Positions 1 through 19,982 are shown, counted from the stretch's first letter. The stretch is DNA of 64,000 nt from an uncultured Caldilinea sp. (GCF_937128415.1 NZ_CAKZMJ010000056.1:20490-84489); one strand, 5' to 3'. The notes: a model not told the origin generated them from the letters alone. Numbers and translations: made by a program.

Positions 1-838
1 TGCGCCCTGCCTGGGCCAGGTCATGGGTGAGGAAGGGACCGGTCGCCGCCAACGTGAACTCGGCCAGCGCCCACGAGCAGGCAACCGGAAGGTCGCCGGT
101 ATACGACGTGATGATCAGGCGGCGCACCTTGCTGGCAAGCCAATCCCGATCCCCGTCGCTTGCATCCCACGGCGGTCCGGTGCGCAGGAACTCGATGAGC
201 ACATCGGTCTGCGTAAGATCGCGCTCGATCCATTGCACATCGGTCAGGTCGAACGCGCCTAACCCTCGCCCCACGCGCCCGCCGACAGCGCCGCGTCCCT
301 GTTCCCATTCGGCCAGAGCAGCGGCGAGCAAGGGAAGCGTCTTCTCTTCGTTCGCCAGGCGACTATCAATCTCCAGCCGAAGTTTGAAGGTCGTCCCAGC
401 GGGCAGTACTTCATAGTCGAACTTGATGCGCTCCCGCCGCGCAGCGGCGCCGGTGACGCGGTCAATGCCGACGCCATCGCGGATCAGCACCGCCGGCGAT
501 GTGTCCAACACGGCGTCATACACCAACACGCGAGCGGCGGTGGCGACATTGGTGTCCTCGCGCGGGTTCACGTCGCCGAAGAGCTGACACACGAGGCATT
601 GACAGGCCTCGTTCGACTGTTCACCGGTTAACGCCTGACATGGCTTTGCGCCATCAAATCTTGGCGCCAGCCGGGTGGCGATGCTGCGCAGCGCGCCGGC
701 GATGGCTGTGCCGGGGATGAGCAACCGGCCGCGCGCGTCGCGGCGCAGCAGGTCGTCGGCGGTCTCCGTGTCCTCGCCCGTGCCTACGTGGAGGGCGGTG
801 CGCAGCGTGAGTTTGGCAGTAATCGCTCGAAAGGTCAT
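1..838 (-). CDS. Cas7/Csm3-like RAMP protein of a type III CRISPR system (partial, runs off left edge)
   Basis: Translation from the ATG at 838 (GGAGG five bases upstream) stays open for 279 residues to the window edge, so the C-terminus is missing. It reads as a RAMP/Cas7 backbone subunit that binds crRNA in a type III effector complex. Visible are the N-terminal LHVGTGED strand-turn, the IPGTAIAGALR motif (about 41-51), a Cys cluster CQCLVCQLFGD (79-89), the central GIDRVTGAAARRERIKFDYE segment (about 124-143) and a glycine-rich loop GGRVGRGLGAFDL (186-198). Acidic residues at 28, 29 and 34 lie where Csm3/Cmr4 proteins carry the target-cleaving Asp. It starts two bases after the stop of the upstream RAMP gene, so the two are cotranscribed. 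Family is confident; whether it continues into a second RAMP domain cannot be seen. Confidence 0.85.
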   Translation of the reverse strand, partial: MTFRAITAKLTLRTALHVGTGEDTETADDLLRRDARGRLLIPGTAIAGALRSIATRLAPRFDGAKPCQALTGEQSNEACQCLVCQLFGDVNPREDTNVATAARVLVYDAVLDTSPAVLIRDGVGIDRVTGAAARRERIKFDYEVLPAGTTFKLRLEIDSRLANEEKTLPLLAAALAEWEQGRGAVGGRVGRGLGAFDLTDVQWIERDLTQTDVLIEFLRTGPPWDASDGDRDWLASKVRRLIITSYTGDLPVACSWALAEFTLAATGPFLTHDLAQAGR

Positions 839-840
839 GG

Positions 841-3192
841 TTACCTCCGTTCCTGGGCCTTCTGGCGAGCGGGTCCGGCGATCCGGGCAGCCAACAGCTG
901 CAGGCCGATGCGCCAGGCTTCTGGGCTTCTGTCCAGTTGATTGTTATGCAGCTCTTCAGCCAACATGTCGAGCATCCGCTGGACCGCTTCCATGCCCTGT
1001 TTACCATCCGTTTCGAAGAAGTTCGGTTTGTCTCGACCGGACAGAGGCATAGCAAGCAAATTTTCCGGCCTGCCCATGCGCTGCAATTCCTGCTTGATCG
1101 CTTCGACCGATGTCTGGCGAGAGGTGTGCAGCAGACGAGCCACAGCCTCAAATCGTTCGTCGTTGAAGTGGCTTAACGGTTGTTCATCCAGCTTTTTCAG
1201 CCAGTCCAGTGCAAACTGAAGAATGGCCACGGATGGGTGCGAATTGCTCGCTCTTCCCAGCTCCAATGGCGATAGGTCAAGCATGCGGCTTTCTACGCCC
1301 TGAAGCTGCTGATAGACCGGATGATTGAAGGCCACCCGGCCGAAGCCTTCATCGCGACGCAGGCCAATCCCCTGGGCCTCCGCCTCCTCCAGCGCCTTCA
1401 ACAGGTCGCTTAAGTCGATCCCGGTGAAGGTCAGGCGCACACTGGAACCGGCCACGATCGCAATATCGCGCGTGCGCGGGAGGCCTAGCTTGGCGTTGAA
1501 GGCATCCACCGTGCGGGCCGCAGAAAACGCCAACACCTCCTTGTCCTCGTTCCTGTCAATGGAGACCTCGGCTTCCGGTGGCAGTCGCAGTTCCCGTTTC
1601 AACCAGGCCGGATCGAAGCCACGCCAAAAGCGCCCCCATGGATCGGGCACGATGGCGTCGCTTAGCAGCAGCATGGTCACGCTCTGGGTGGAGGTGAGGC
1701 GTTGGCTCAGGTCCTGCAAATGCCACAGCGATTTCTCGCGTGGCCGGAACACGGCGCTGACCTTGCCATAGCCGCGCTGGGTAGCTTTGCCCAGCTTGAG
1801 CTCGTTGACTTCTTCCGGCTGCAGCCCGGCCATCGTCTGCAGCGCTTTCCAGACACTCTGATTGGTGCAAGTGATCTCGCCGACGAAGTACTGTCCCGGC
1901 TCCAAAGCCACGTAGCCGTACAGGTCGCCGGTGTTCACCCGGCCACTCTTGCGGTCAATGCGGATATGCATCTCGACCGTCTGTTTGGGCTTGTGCTTAG
2001 AGCGAGGCGCATTCCTGACCAACGAGATGAAGCCGCCCAACGCTTCCAACTTCATCGACGCCGCCTTTCGACCGCTGGCTGTGTCTTCGGTGGCGCAGAC
2101 TGGACACTCCTGCCGGTTCTCCCGCAAAAGACTCCATATGCCGTGGCCCTCATCACTGCTCGGTTTGCGGTAACCATGATGCAACTCACAGGTGAACAGG
2201 TCGCGCGGCGCAACGACAGTGAGATAGCCTGTGCTAAGGTTTTTCTTGCGCACCTCTACAGGCGTCAGCGATGAAAACCGCACGAGGTCGCCAAAAAACA
2301 AGTTGGCAAAGTTCCGAAAAGTGCCCCCTTGGCATTCGAGATCCGCTGCAAACCGTTGGGCTATGCGCCACGCCAGTGCGCCGCGCAACACGCCGCCCGG
2401 AATAGCATCCAGGGTCTCGAATTGATTGCCCGCCTCCGAACGACGAGCGATCAGCAGCGGCTCGTCAAGGCGCAGCAGCACTTCGAGCCGGTAAGCATAT
2501 TGGCTTGGGTCAGCAGGTAAATTGAGGGGCGCCAGGGCTGCCTGTGAGGTCTTGTGCTCAGGGTCCTCCGCCAGTTCGCCCTTTAGCTGACTGGCAAACC
2601 GTGCTAGCAGTTCTGCTTCTTTGCCCCGATCGACCAGGTGGACGTCACACTCGCCGTAGCCGCGGCGTTTGCCCGCGCCCAGGTTGCGCAGCAGCCGCGC
2701 CGCCGCAACCAACCATTCCGCTTCGCGCTGGGCTGCTGCGTCGTCACTGTCGCATTCGGCCACGAAGCGGAAACGCAGGCTGCCGTCGCCCTCCTCGCGC
2801 GTGAAAAGCTTGTTCTCCTCGGCGCGGCGCGTGCGCGGGTTGACCCGCACGCGCGTGGTCGTCTGTGCGGCCGTCTCGCCTGGGCGCCAATCGTGGGAGG
2901 GCGCCAGTGGCGCCGTCAGCCCTTCCGGCCTGGCCGACGAGATGCGCCAACGTTTCTTTTGGCTGGGTGTACCGAAGATGCTCGCGAGGATGTCTTATTG
3001 TTGCTTCCCAGCGAGCTGGCACAAATTTTCCATGCTCTCTCGCAGCAGACCGGCGAGCACCGTGCCGCGGATAACCGGCACCTTGTCCGGGTCGCGCAGC
3101 AGCGCCGAGTCCACCTGCAGGCCCAGGCCATGCCCGGCGCCGACGTGGTAGTCGCTCTTGAAAACAATCTCGAACTCCAAGCGGATGCTCAT
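841..3192 (-). pseudogene. csx10: RAMP-Csx10 fusion (type III-D-like), interrupted by one in-frame TAA
   Basis: The ATG at 3192 overlaps the cas10 stop (ATGA). The frame reads a RAMP N-terminus (FKSDYHVGAGHG, then VIRGTVLAGLLRES) for 65 codons and hits TAA at 2995-2997. The same frame then continues without another stop for 717 codons (DILASIFGTPSQ onward). The GTG at 2850 is only an internal valine codon. Domains: RAMP 1 to about residue 180, with a GAGKRRGYGE loop; a Csx10/Cas5-like domain from about 210 (EPLLIARR, FETLDAIPGGVLRGALAWR, a Cys pair ECPVC, GKATQRGYGKV near 460); then a third RAMP-like or helical region. A single base change (CAA, GAA or AAA to TAA) would restore an intact 783-residue protein. 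It is either a recent nonsense mutation, a sequencing error or a readthrough site. Csx10 identity rests on recalled family motifs. Confidence 0.75.
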
Positions 3193-4823
3193 GCCTCTTC
3201 CTCCTGCGGTTCGTACTTGTCGGGGCTATGGCCGAGGTCCTGCGCAAAGTCCCAGGCTTCCAGCAGGTCCAACATGCCATGCGCGAGCAAAGTGCCATCG
3301 CGCCCTGGAATTTCGCGCCAGTGATGGCGTCCAGTGCCTTCGTCCTTGCGCTTGCCCAAGGCATGAAGGGCAGCTTCAACATGCGCTCGAAAAGAGCTGC
3401 CCAATCGCTGCAAAATCCTGGACAGCTTACGGGTTGTCCAGCTCTCTAACTCTTCATGGCGATTATGGATGGTTATGTCAGCGGGCAAGTCCTCAAAACA
3501 CCGGCGTAGTTCAGCCAGACGCTTGTTCGGAAAGTTCTTGAGCGCCAGTCGCTGATCTAGCAACTGCTTCAGTTCGATACCTCGCTCTTGGGCGCTCGCC
3601 GGCAAACCGTTGTTCGTTACCCAATACGGACGCAACGTTGGTCTGACCCCGCCAGCTTGCTCATCTTCCTCTTCCAGACCCGCCAAACGGTTGCCCAGGA
3701 TGACCTCGAAGTTGACGGCGGAGAGGTGTTCGCCTTTCTCTGCCGCCAGCAGCTTACACCGGCGCTTGGCCTCCTTGAGCAGCTCCTCCGCTCGACGGTG
3801 CGCCAGCGCATAGGGGTACTTGCTCTTGCAGATGACAACGGCAGCCGCTACGGTGGGACGAGGAACGTCGGTCAGGCCTATACCTTTCACTAGCTCGTCC
3901 ATCTGCGCTTCCCATGTAAGGCAGAAGCGTCGGGCGAAGTCGAGCGCATACGGCGCCGGGATCAGGGCAAAGAGATCGTCGCCGCCGAGGATGAGGGGCA
4001 GCACCGGGATCATGTCCCCCTGGCCGGGCACAGTTCGCTTGAAGTCTGCAGCGGCGCGTGCCAGGCTAGAATGTAGGACTGGGGTTAGCCTCTTGGAGAG
4101 GGTTGTCATTTGACCTTGGTCGCAGCTGCCAAAAATCTTTCCCATGCCGTTGCCGTCGGCTACCAGATAGGCCACGTAATTCCGTTGCCGCAGGTCGAAT
4201 TCAGCAATGTCATCGGCATCTTCGGCCCAGTCAGGCTCCTCTCGTTGTTTGATTTCGAGCATCTCACGATATGCCTCGTAAAACTCATCGAGGAGCGCCC
4301 GAGGCTTGCGATCTCGCTCTGCGGTCTTGGTCTGGCATGTCTCGCACAGGTATTGAGACCGCTGAGCTGTGCGGCGTCCTTTCAGACGGCCGCGCGTATT
4401 CGCTAAACCAACCCCACAAGAGGCGCAAAAAGCCACATACGGCATGTGCGGCTCGGCCATTACCCCTTGGCGACGGCTCTTTGCCCAGCGCAATTTATGG
4501 CCAGCCTCATCGTTCGCCTTGCGGAAGTTGCCGTTCAGTTCTACCGGCTCGGCCACCGTCAGGCTGCCACCCAAGGCCAGCCGATAGAGCTCGGCCAGGT
4601 CGGCACCGAAAGCCACAGCCTGTTCTCCGGTGTCGAAGATGACGCGAAAACTGCCGCCGTCGTTGACCACCACTTGGGCGTTGTAACGTTTCGCCAGCGT
4701 GTCCTCCACGCTCTGACAGAAGCGCGTGAGCAACTGACTGGCGCCCACCACCTCGCGCAAGCGCGAGGAGCGGAAGATGAATTCCTGGATTTTATCGGCC
4801 TCAGCGGCCAGTAGGTAGGGCAT
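3189..4823 (-). CDS. cas10: Cas10 (Csm1/Cmr2-type) cyclic oligoadenylate synthase, without HD domain
   Basis: This 544-residue protein is the large subunit of the type III complex; on target RNA binding its Palm domain makes cyclic oligoadenylates from ATP. Visible: N-terminal LLAAEADKIQEFIFRSSRLREVVGAS typical of the first Palm/cyclase domain, a zinc-ribbon pair (Cys133/136 and Cys160/163), the DGNGMGKIF motif at 223-231 and the catalytic GGDD at 280-283 in LILGGDDLFALIP. There is no N-terminal HD nuclease, so ssDNA cleavage is not expected. The start is set by GAAGGAGG nine bases before the ATG. The C-terminal 200 residues are helical. It sits 21 bases after the CARF effector stop and overlaps the next RAMP gene by four bases, one operon. 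Cyclase activity is inferred from the intact GGDD. Confidence 0.93.
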   Translation of the reverse strand: MPYLLAAEADKIQEFIFRSSRLREVVGASQLLTRFCQSVEDTLAKRYNAQVVVNDGGSFRVIFDTGEQAVAFGADLAELYRLALGGSLTVAEPVELNGNFRKANDEAGHKLRWAKSRRQGVMAEPHMPYVAFCASCGVGLANTRGRLKGRRTAQRSQYLCETCQTKTAERDRKPRALLDEFYEAYREMLEIKQREEPDWAEDADDIAEFDLRQRNYVAYLVADGNGMGKIFGSCDQGQMTTLSKRLTPVLHSSLARAAADFKRTVPGQGDMIPVLPLILGGDDLFALIPAPYALDFARRFCLTWEAQMDELVKGIGLTDVPRPTVAAAVVICKSKYPYALAHRRAEELLKEAKRRCKLLAAEKGEHLSAVNFEVILGNRLAGLEEEDEQAGGVRPTLRPYWVTNNGLPASAQERGIELKQLLDQRLALKNFPNKRLAELRRCFEDLPADITIHNRHEELESWTTRKLSRILQRLGSSFRAHVEAALHALGKRKDEGTGRHHWREIPGRDGTLLAHGMLDLLEAWDFAQDLGHSPDKYEPQEEEA

Positions 4824-4844
4824 GATTGAACCTCCTTCACAAGG

Positions 4845-6605
4845 TCATTGACGCAATCGAGGCGGCAGGAAAGTCAGTTCGCAAACCTTGCAAAGCTGAG
4901 CCCAAGACGGCGCTTCAACTAGCTTGTCTGCCATACTGCCCAGAGTGCCTGGATGGAAATGTTCCAACCAATTGGCTTCGAACTCAGTCACGGCAGCGCA
5001 TACTAAATCTAGCGCTGCTTCGGCGATAGAGCGGGGGATACATAGATGAGTGTGAATGGCTTCGCCGCGAAGTCTGACGAAGAGGGGGGCACTATTGCCA
5101 GCAGCATCGGTGTATACGGCTGCTGCCAAGTCAAGTGGCAGTCCATTAGAATAGGGAGTAAGCGAGGGCGCTGTAACAGACCGTCGGATGTTTCCGCCCT
5201 TTACATTCGTCTCAGAAGGTGGGGAGACTTGCAGAGTTCTACGAAGTTTCCATTCGCTTGACTCGTCCATAAGGGAAGCAAACGCTTCGTTCTCTGCCGC
5301 TCCGAATGCGGTGACAATTGGTTGCCAAGCTGATGTGCCCGTGGGCTTTGCTTCTAAAACATTGTTAAGCCAACAAAGAGCCAGTCGCGCTTTAAGCAGG
5401 AACTCGTGTAGCCCGGCAGCGCGCAGATATGCCGAGCGATAGTCTTCGTTTTTTGCAATCAGGCGCTCAATCTTGGCCATCTCGTCGCGAACATAAGCGA
5501 GCAATCGCATAGGTTGAGCAAACAGCGAGTCCGACGGCTTCGATGCTCCCTGTTTGAGCGCTAGGTGCGCCCTAAGCAGCGTGTCCGCTGCCGTTCTGGC
5601 ATCCGAGGCGCCGGTCGTTGCAGGCCAAACATCACCCAGCTCTTCCACGCTCCAGGGTATAACTTCTGAGGGCAACGGTGGATTGAAGCTCTCTCTTAAC
5701 CGTTTTGCCGCAGCATAATCACCGTTTTCCCAGGCCTCGTACATCTCCAACAGCGATGCCAGACGCATCACCCTTTCGATGTCATTCTGATCGAATAGAG
5801 GTTCACCGCCATCGCCGCCGAGTGTCCGTGACATTGCACCAAGGATCCCTGTCCCTGAGTTCCCGCCACCGGCTGGTTCGCCCAACAACGCACGCGCGTT
5901 GCGGAAGCTGTAGCTCTCATACAACCGCCGCACCTGCTCCCAGTCGCGCAGGTGGAAAGCCTCGTAGGGGTTGGCAATTTCACCGATCCGGCAGGTGTAG
6001 CCGTAGGGCTTGCCCGATTGGGTGTCGTACTCATCGAAATCCACATAGGTGATGGGCAGCCCTGAATGAGCCGCATAGAGAAACGCGCCCACCACCATGC
6101 TCTTCTTGGCGCCGGTGATGTCCACGGCGTTGGTGGAGCCTTCCGGTGGCTGCGCTTCTGGCTTCTGCATCGCCTGACGTAGCGCTCGGAAAACTTGGGT
6201 AGGGGTGTCCTTCGTGAGTTCCACCAAGTCGAAATTTCCACTATGCAATTCCGGGCGCATTCCTTTAGGCAGATCGGAAACCTGAGACAACTTAAGCATG
6301 AGCTGTTTGAGATCTACGCCGCGGTCGCTTCCTGGTGTATCGCCATAGAACGCGTTGAGAATGAGCACCACCCGCTTTGGCCGCAACACGCAGACGACCT
6401 GCAACAGCGGCTCGAACGACTCGCCCACGGTGAGCGCCAGGGTGTGCACCGGTTTGCCGACGCCGCGCAGGCGGGTAGGATCCTTGCTGGCTTCCTGAAG
6501 CTCCCGGCCCAGCAGCTCGTTAATGTAACAGTCGTAGCCAGGTTTCTTTTCCCAGTATTTCTGGGTACGCTTTCTTGGGGCGCTCTCTGTCAATTGACCT
6601 CCCAT
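4845..6605 (-). CDS. CARF-domain effector, TIGR02710-like (candidate cyclic-oligoadenylate-activated ribonuclease)
   Basis: The 586-residue product starts at the ATG at 6605, preceded by AAGGGAG at eight bases; a GTG at 6644 is less likely. The N-terminal half is a CARF Rossmann fold: LALTVGESFEPLLQVV (56-71), the ligand-loop motif DITGAKKSM (162-170), followed by VVGAFLYAAH and ITYVDFDEYD. CARF proteins bind cyclic oligoadenylate made by Cas10. The C-terminal half is mainly helical. Two R-x4-H patterns could be HEPN ribonuclease motifs: RAAGLH at 395-400 in a helical context and RGEAIH at 513-518. No PD-ExK motif is obvious. It lies upstream of cas10 in the same operon. The CARF assignment is strong; the effector chemistry is inference. 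Confidence 0.82.
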   Translation of the reverse strand: MGGQLTESAPRKRTQKYWEKKPGYDCYINELLGRELQEASKDPTRLRGVGKPVHTLALTVGESFEPLLQVVCVLRPKRVVLILNAFYGDTPGSDRGVDLKQLMLKLSQVSDLPKGMRPELHSGNFDLVELTKDTPTQVFRALRQAMQKPEAQPPEGSTNAVDITGAKKSMVVGAFLYAAHSGLPITYVDFDEYDTQSGKPYGYTCRIGEIANPYEAFHLRDWEQVRRLYESYSFRNARALLGEPAGGGNSGTGILGAMSRTLGGDGGEPLFDQNDIERVMRLASLLEMYEAWENGDYAAAKRLRESFNPPLPSEVIPWSVEELGDVWPATTGASDARTAADTLLRAHLALKQGASKPSDSLFAQPMRLLAYVRDEMAKIERLIAKNEDYRSAYLRAAGLHEFLLKARLALCWLNNVLEAKPTGTSAWQPIVTAFGAAENEAFASLMDESSEWKLRRTLQVSPPSETNVKGGNIRRSVTAPSLTPYSNGLPLDLAAAVYTDAAGNSAPLFVRLRGEAIHTHLCIPRSIAEAALDLVCAAVTEFEANWLEHFHPGTLGSMADKLVEAPSWAQLCKVCELTFLPPRLRQ

Positions 6606-6632
6606 AGCGTGTGCTCCCTTTTTATTTTCCCT

Positions 6633-6680
6633 CCCCCTCCCCACCGGCGTCGCGGGAGGCGCCGGTGGAAGGGGAAGGCG
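6633..6680. repeat. GC-rich inverted repeat between the two CARF genes
   Basis: CCACCGGCG and CGCCGGTGG face each other across a short loop, extended by C-rich and G-rich flanks with bulges. It lies downstream of the CARF-LuxR gene and just upstream of the CARF effector start. There is no U-tract on the transcribed strand, so it looks more like a partial attenuator or RNA-stabilising hairpin than a full terminator. Confidence 0.5.
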
Positions 6681-6774
6681 CCTCTACGATAGCACGTTGG
6701 AGGGGGCTTCGACATCCTCACTCCTGTTGATTCAAATCAGCAGCTCCTCTGATCTCGCCGCGCCGAGGGGCGGT

Positions 6775-7671
<897 letters not shown>

Positions 7672-7674
<3 letters not shown>

Positions 7675-7683
7675 CAATTGATG
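7672..7683. promoter_or_regulatory. 12-bp perfect palindrome CATCAATTGATG in the divergent CARF-LuxR / Csx3 promoter
   Basis: The palindrome lies between the two divergent genes, 11 bases from a plus-strand TATAAT (7694-7699) and next to TATACA on the minus strand. Dimeric LuxR-type regulators bind dyads of this kind, so it is a candidate operator for the adjacent CARF-LuxR protein. Confidence 0.45.
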
Positions 7684-7693
7684 CAACCATTTG

Positions 7694-7699
7694 TATAAT
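7694..7699 (+). promoter_or_regulatory. Candidate -10 (TATAAT) for the P-loop-Csx3 gene
   Basis: TATAAT lies 25 bases before the chosen ATG at 7725. No convincing -35 is seen 16-18 bases upstream, where the 12-bp palindrome lies, suggesting activator-dependent or factor-controlled transcription. Confidence 0.4.
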
Positions 7700-7724
7700 C
7701 GTAAACGGCATGGAGATTCCTTCT

Positions 7725-8876
<1,152 letters not shown>

Positions 8877-9166
8877 AAACCGGCGGCCGGCATAAAAAAT
8901 CGTTTTGACGGAATTGAACAAATGATTTTGGTCGTCCGTAGGCGTTGCTCGCAGCTGCGCCTACGGATTTTGCGAAATCTTGTGGCCGGAGCCTGCGGCT
9001 GCGAGCCGCAGCTACGGTTTGCACCGGAGGATCGTCTCCGGCGTGGCACGGTTGTGCATGCAGGTCATCGCCCCCGGCGTGGCATGACGATCCGCCTGGG
9101 GCATCCGCCGGTCGCCCTTCCAGGAAGCTCCCTGCTTCCTGGAAGGGGCATCCATTCTCGAAGACG
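8877..9166. repeat. Gene-free convergent gap with dispersed palindromic repeats
   Basis: No gene is seen between the converging csx3 and ppsA genes. The gap holds GTAGGCG...CGCCTAC (8938-8964), CTGCGGCT-GCG-AGCCGCAG (8994-9012) and a strong hairpin CCCTTCCAGGAAGC / GCTTCCTGGAAGGG (9115-9128 / 9134-9147). The last element recurs at 23438-23477 in longer form. The hairpin could end both transcripts although it has no long T-run. Confidence 0.7.
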
Positions 9167-11593
<2,427 letters not shown>

Positions 11594-11656
11594 CTTTCCA
11601 CCTCCTTGTAGAAATGAAGCTGGAGCGACTTCTGCGTCATTTTTCACTATAGCACA

Positions 11657-11691
<35 letters not shown>

Positions 11692-11764
11692 TGGGGGGCT
11701 GGTCAGATGGCGGGGAATTCACACGATCGGTCGCTCTGGAATGTCGCAAGCTCGCTCGATGTCG

Positions 11765-11773
11765 TGATAAAAT
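11765..11773 (+). promoter_or_regulatory. Extended -10 promoter (TGATAAAAT) of citrate synthase
   Basis: TG-A-TAAAAT, inside GTGATAAAATG, lies about 83 bases before gltA. The same GTGATAAAATG string precedes rex at 53487-53497. No good -35 is seen, consistent with an extended -10 promoter. The divergent gap 11594-11855 holds no gene. Confidence 0.45.
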
Positions 11774-11855
11774 GGGGAAAATTCCCATATTTCGTTTCAG
11801 TCCGCTGGTCCGCATACCAATAGATTCCGCTCAACCATCGAAGGAGTAGCGACCA

Positions 11856-13145
<1,290 letters not shown>

Positions 13146-13226
13146 AAATCACACTCAACCCGCCAACGTTTTTGCTTACAGCTGAACGAGCGAGCAGAGA
13201 AAACCCTCCACTCTTGCGAGCGTCAC

Positions 13227-13265
13227 CGGCGGCAGAGTCGTCTTAAAGCGACGACTCTGCCGCCG
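13227..13265. terminator. Bidirectional hairpin between gltA and the GH42 gene
   Basis: A perfect 16-bp inverted repeat (CGGCGGCAGAGTCGTC and its complement) with a 7-base loop TTAAAGC sits between two converging genes. There is no T-run, so termination efficiency is uncertain. Confidence 0.65.
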
Positions 13266-13270
13266 AGCGA

Positions 13271-15349
<2,079 letters not shown>

Positions 15350-15447
15350 CTTGATCCTCCCCAACATTTTTGCATGAATTCGCAGGCGCGGCGAACAAAG
15401 GCTACGGAAACTTCATTCAGTCGCCGGCCAATTTTACAGAATCGCTC

Positions 15448-16356
<909 letters not shown>

Positions 16357-16363
16357 CGCTCGC

Positions 16364-17305
<942 letters not shown>

Positions 17306-17374
17306 CGGGAAGCTCCTGAAGCAAAGCTGGGCGTGGCCGCAATCGACGACGCAGCCACGCCCCCTCAACCCTCT

Positions 17375-18730
<1,356 letters not shown>

Positions 18731-18820
18731 GTTTGTTCCCTCCTCAATCCTTTGTATACTGTTGTGAAGACGCGACAGAGCATTGACAAATTCGGGGAAA
18801 AACCACAGAATGGATGCATC

Positions 18821-18863
18821 TAAAACGTTTTATGCGAGGACAGTATATCATAAAAACGTTTTA
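18821..18863. promoter_or_regulatory. Twin LacI-family operators (AAAACGTTTT x2)
   Basis: AAAACGTTTT occurs at 18822-18831 and 18853-18862, dyad centres 31 bp apart (three helical turns). Flanks are inverted copies: CATCTAAAACGTTTTATG and CATAAAAACGTTTTAGATG. One sits between -35 and -10, the other near +15 of the operon promoter. The central CG is the LacI-family signature. The adjacent LacI-type gene is the likely binder. Confidence 0.82.
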
Positions 18864-18871
18864 GATGTCAA
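18842..18871 (-). promoter_or_regulatory. Promoter of the galactoside ABC-GH42 operon
   Basis: Reading leftward, TTGACA (18866-18871) and TATACT (18842-18847) are separated by 18 bases. The spacer contains one of the two LacI-type operators, so repressor binding would directly block RNA polymerase. Confidence 0.8.
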
Positions 18872-18941
18872 TAGTTTTTCAAAATTCTCGGCGTCCTCTG
18901 ACTGTCGTTGATCATCGCATTGCTGTGGAGTGCATTTCACT

Positions 18942-19982
18942 ATGTCGAAACCGCCGACGATTCATGATGTCGCCAAACGAGCGCAAGTTTCGGTCAGCAC
19001 CGTGTCGAACGTGTTGACCGGGAAACGGCCGGTCGCAGAGGCGACGCGGCGGCGCGTGCTGGAGATCGTCCAGGAAATTGGCTTTCGTCCGAATCGACTT
19101 GCGCAAGGTCTCGTCAGCCGCAGCAGTCAAACGATCGGGGTCGTGGCCTCCGGGCTGGAATATTTTGGGCCGTCGAGGGTGTTGGTCGGAATTGAGCAGG
19201 AAGCCAGCGAACGGGGTTACACGCTGATCCTCAACCTGATTCACGAGCCCGCCACCGTCGACGCGGAAGCCGTCCTCGCCCATCTGATCACGCATCAGGT
19301 GGATGGAATTATTTGGGCCTCCCCGCACATCGGAAAACATCTCGAGCAAAGGCAGGAAGCGCTCTCGCGCGTCCCCGCGCCGGTTGTGCTCATCAATCAT
19401 CCGAACGCATCGGGCTTGATCGTCATCGATATCGACAATCAGCGAGGAGGATATGAAGCGACCCGGCATCTGCTCGCCAATGGGTTTCAAAATATCGGCT
19501 TGATCGCCGGACCGCCGGACTGGCATGCCTCTCAAATGCGCAGGCAAGGGTGGGAGCTTGCGCTGCGAGAGGCAGGGAAGGAGCCTGAGCAGCGACAAAT
19601 CGCCTACGGCGACTGGAGCCCGCAGAGTGGGGAGCGCGCCTTTTATCAACTCAGGGCGACGTTTCCAGAGTTGGACGCCGTCTTTGCAGCGAACGATCAG
19701 ATGGCGATCGGCGCCCTTTGCGCCGCCGCCGATCTCAATTTGCGCATTCCAGAGGATATCGGAATCGTGGGCTACGACGATATTCCTGAAGCCGCTTTCA
19801 TCAGGCCGCGCTTGTCCACCGTCCGCCAACCCTTGCTCGAGCTTGGACGGCTCGCTGTGCAGAAACTGGATGCGTTGATCGCCGGCAATCTTCAGCCAAG
19901 TTCGGCCAACGCGTCAGGCGATCTGCTGCAACCCCTCCTGATCGTGCGCGAGAGCAGCCAATTGCGCCGGTCTCCAGAATGA
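18942..19982 (+). CDS. LacI/GalR-family transcriptional repressor
   Basis: The 346-residue regulator starts at the ATG at 18942 (MSKPPTIHDVAKRAQ). Residues 5-50 form the LacI helix-turn-helix (TIHDVAKRAQVSVSTVSNVL) and hinge helix (RPNRLAQGLVSR). The rest is a periplasmic-binding-protein-like sugar-sensing core, ending with EDIGIVGYDDIPEAAFIRPRLSTVRQP. It is divergent from the ABC-GH42 operon, and the twin operators lie between them. A plus-strand TTGACA (18783-18788) with CAGAAT 17 bases on may be its own promoter, placing it under the same operators (autoregulation, inferred). The inducer is unknown. Confidence 0.94.
   Translation: MSKPPTIHDVAKRAQVSVSTVSNVLTGKRPVAEATRRRVLEIVQEIGFRPNRLAQGLVSRSSQTIGVVASGLEYFGPSRVLVGIEQEASERGYTLILNLIHEPATVDAEAVLAHLITHQVDGIIWASPHIGKHLEQRQEALSRVPAPVVLINHPNASGLIVIDIDNQRGGYEATRHLLANGFQNIGLIAGPPDWHASQMRRQGWELALREAGKEPEQRQIAYGDWSPQSGERAFYQLRATFPELDAVFAANDQMAIGALCAAADLNLRIPEDIGIVGYDDIPEAAFIRPRLSTVRQPLLELGRLAVQKLDALIAGNLQPSSANASGDLLQPLLIVRESSQLRRSPE

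Noticed and set aside
841..2850. Independent gene starting at GTG 2850
   Set aside because: The GTG is an internal Val codon in RAMP sequence that continues in the same frame from 3192; only a TAA at 2995-2997 interrupts it.
6629..6680. Riboswitch upstream of the CARF effector
   Set aside because: Only one GC-rich hairpin with bulges; no conserved riboswitch core recognised.
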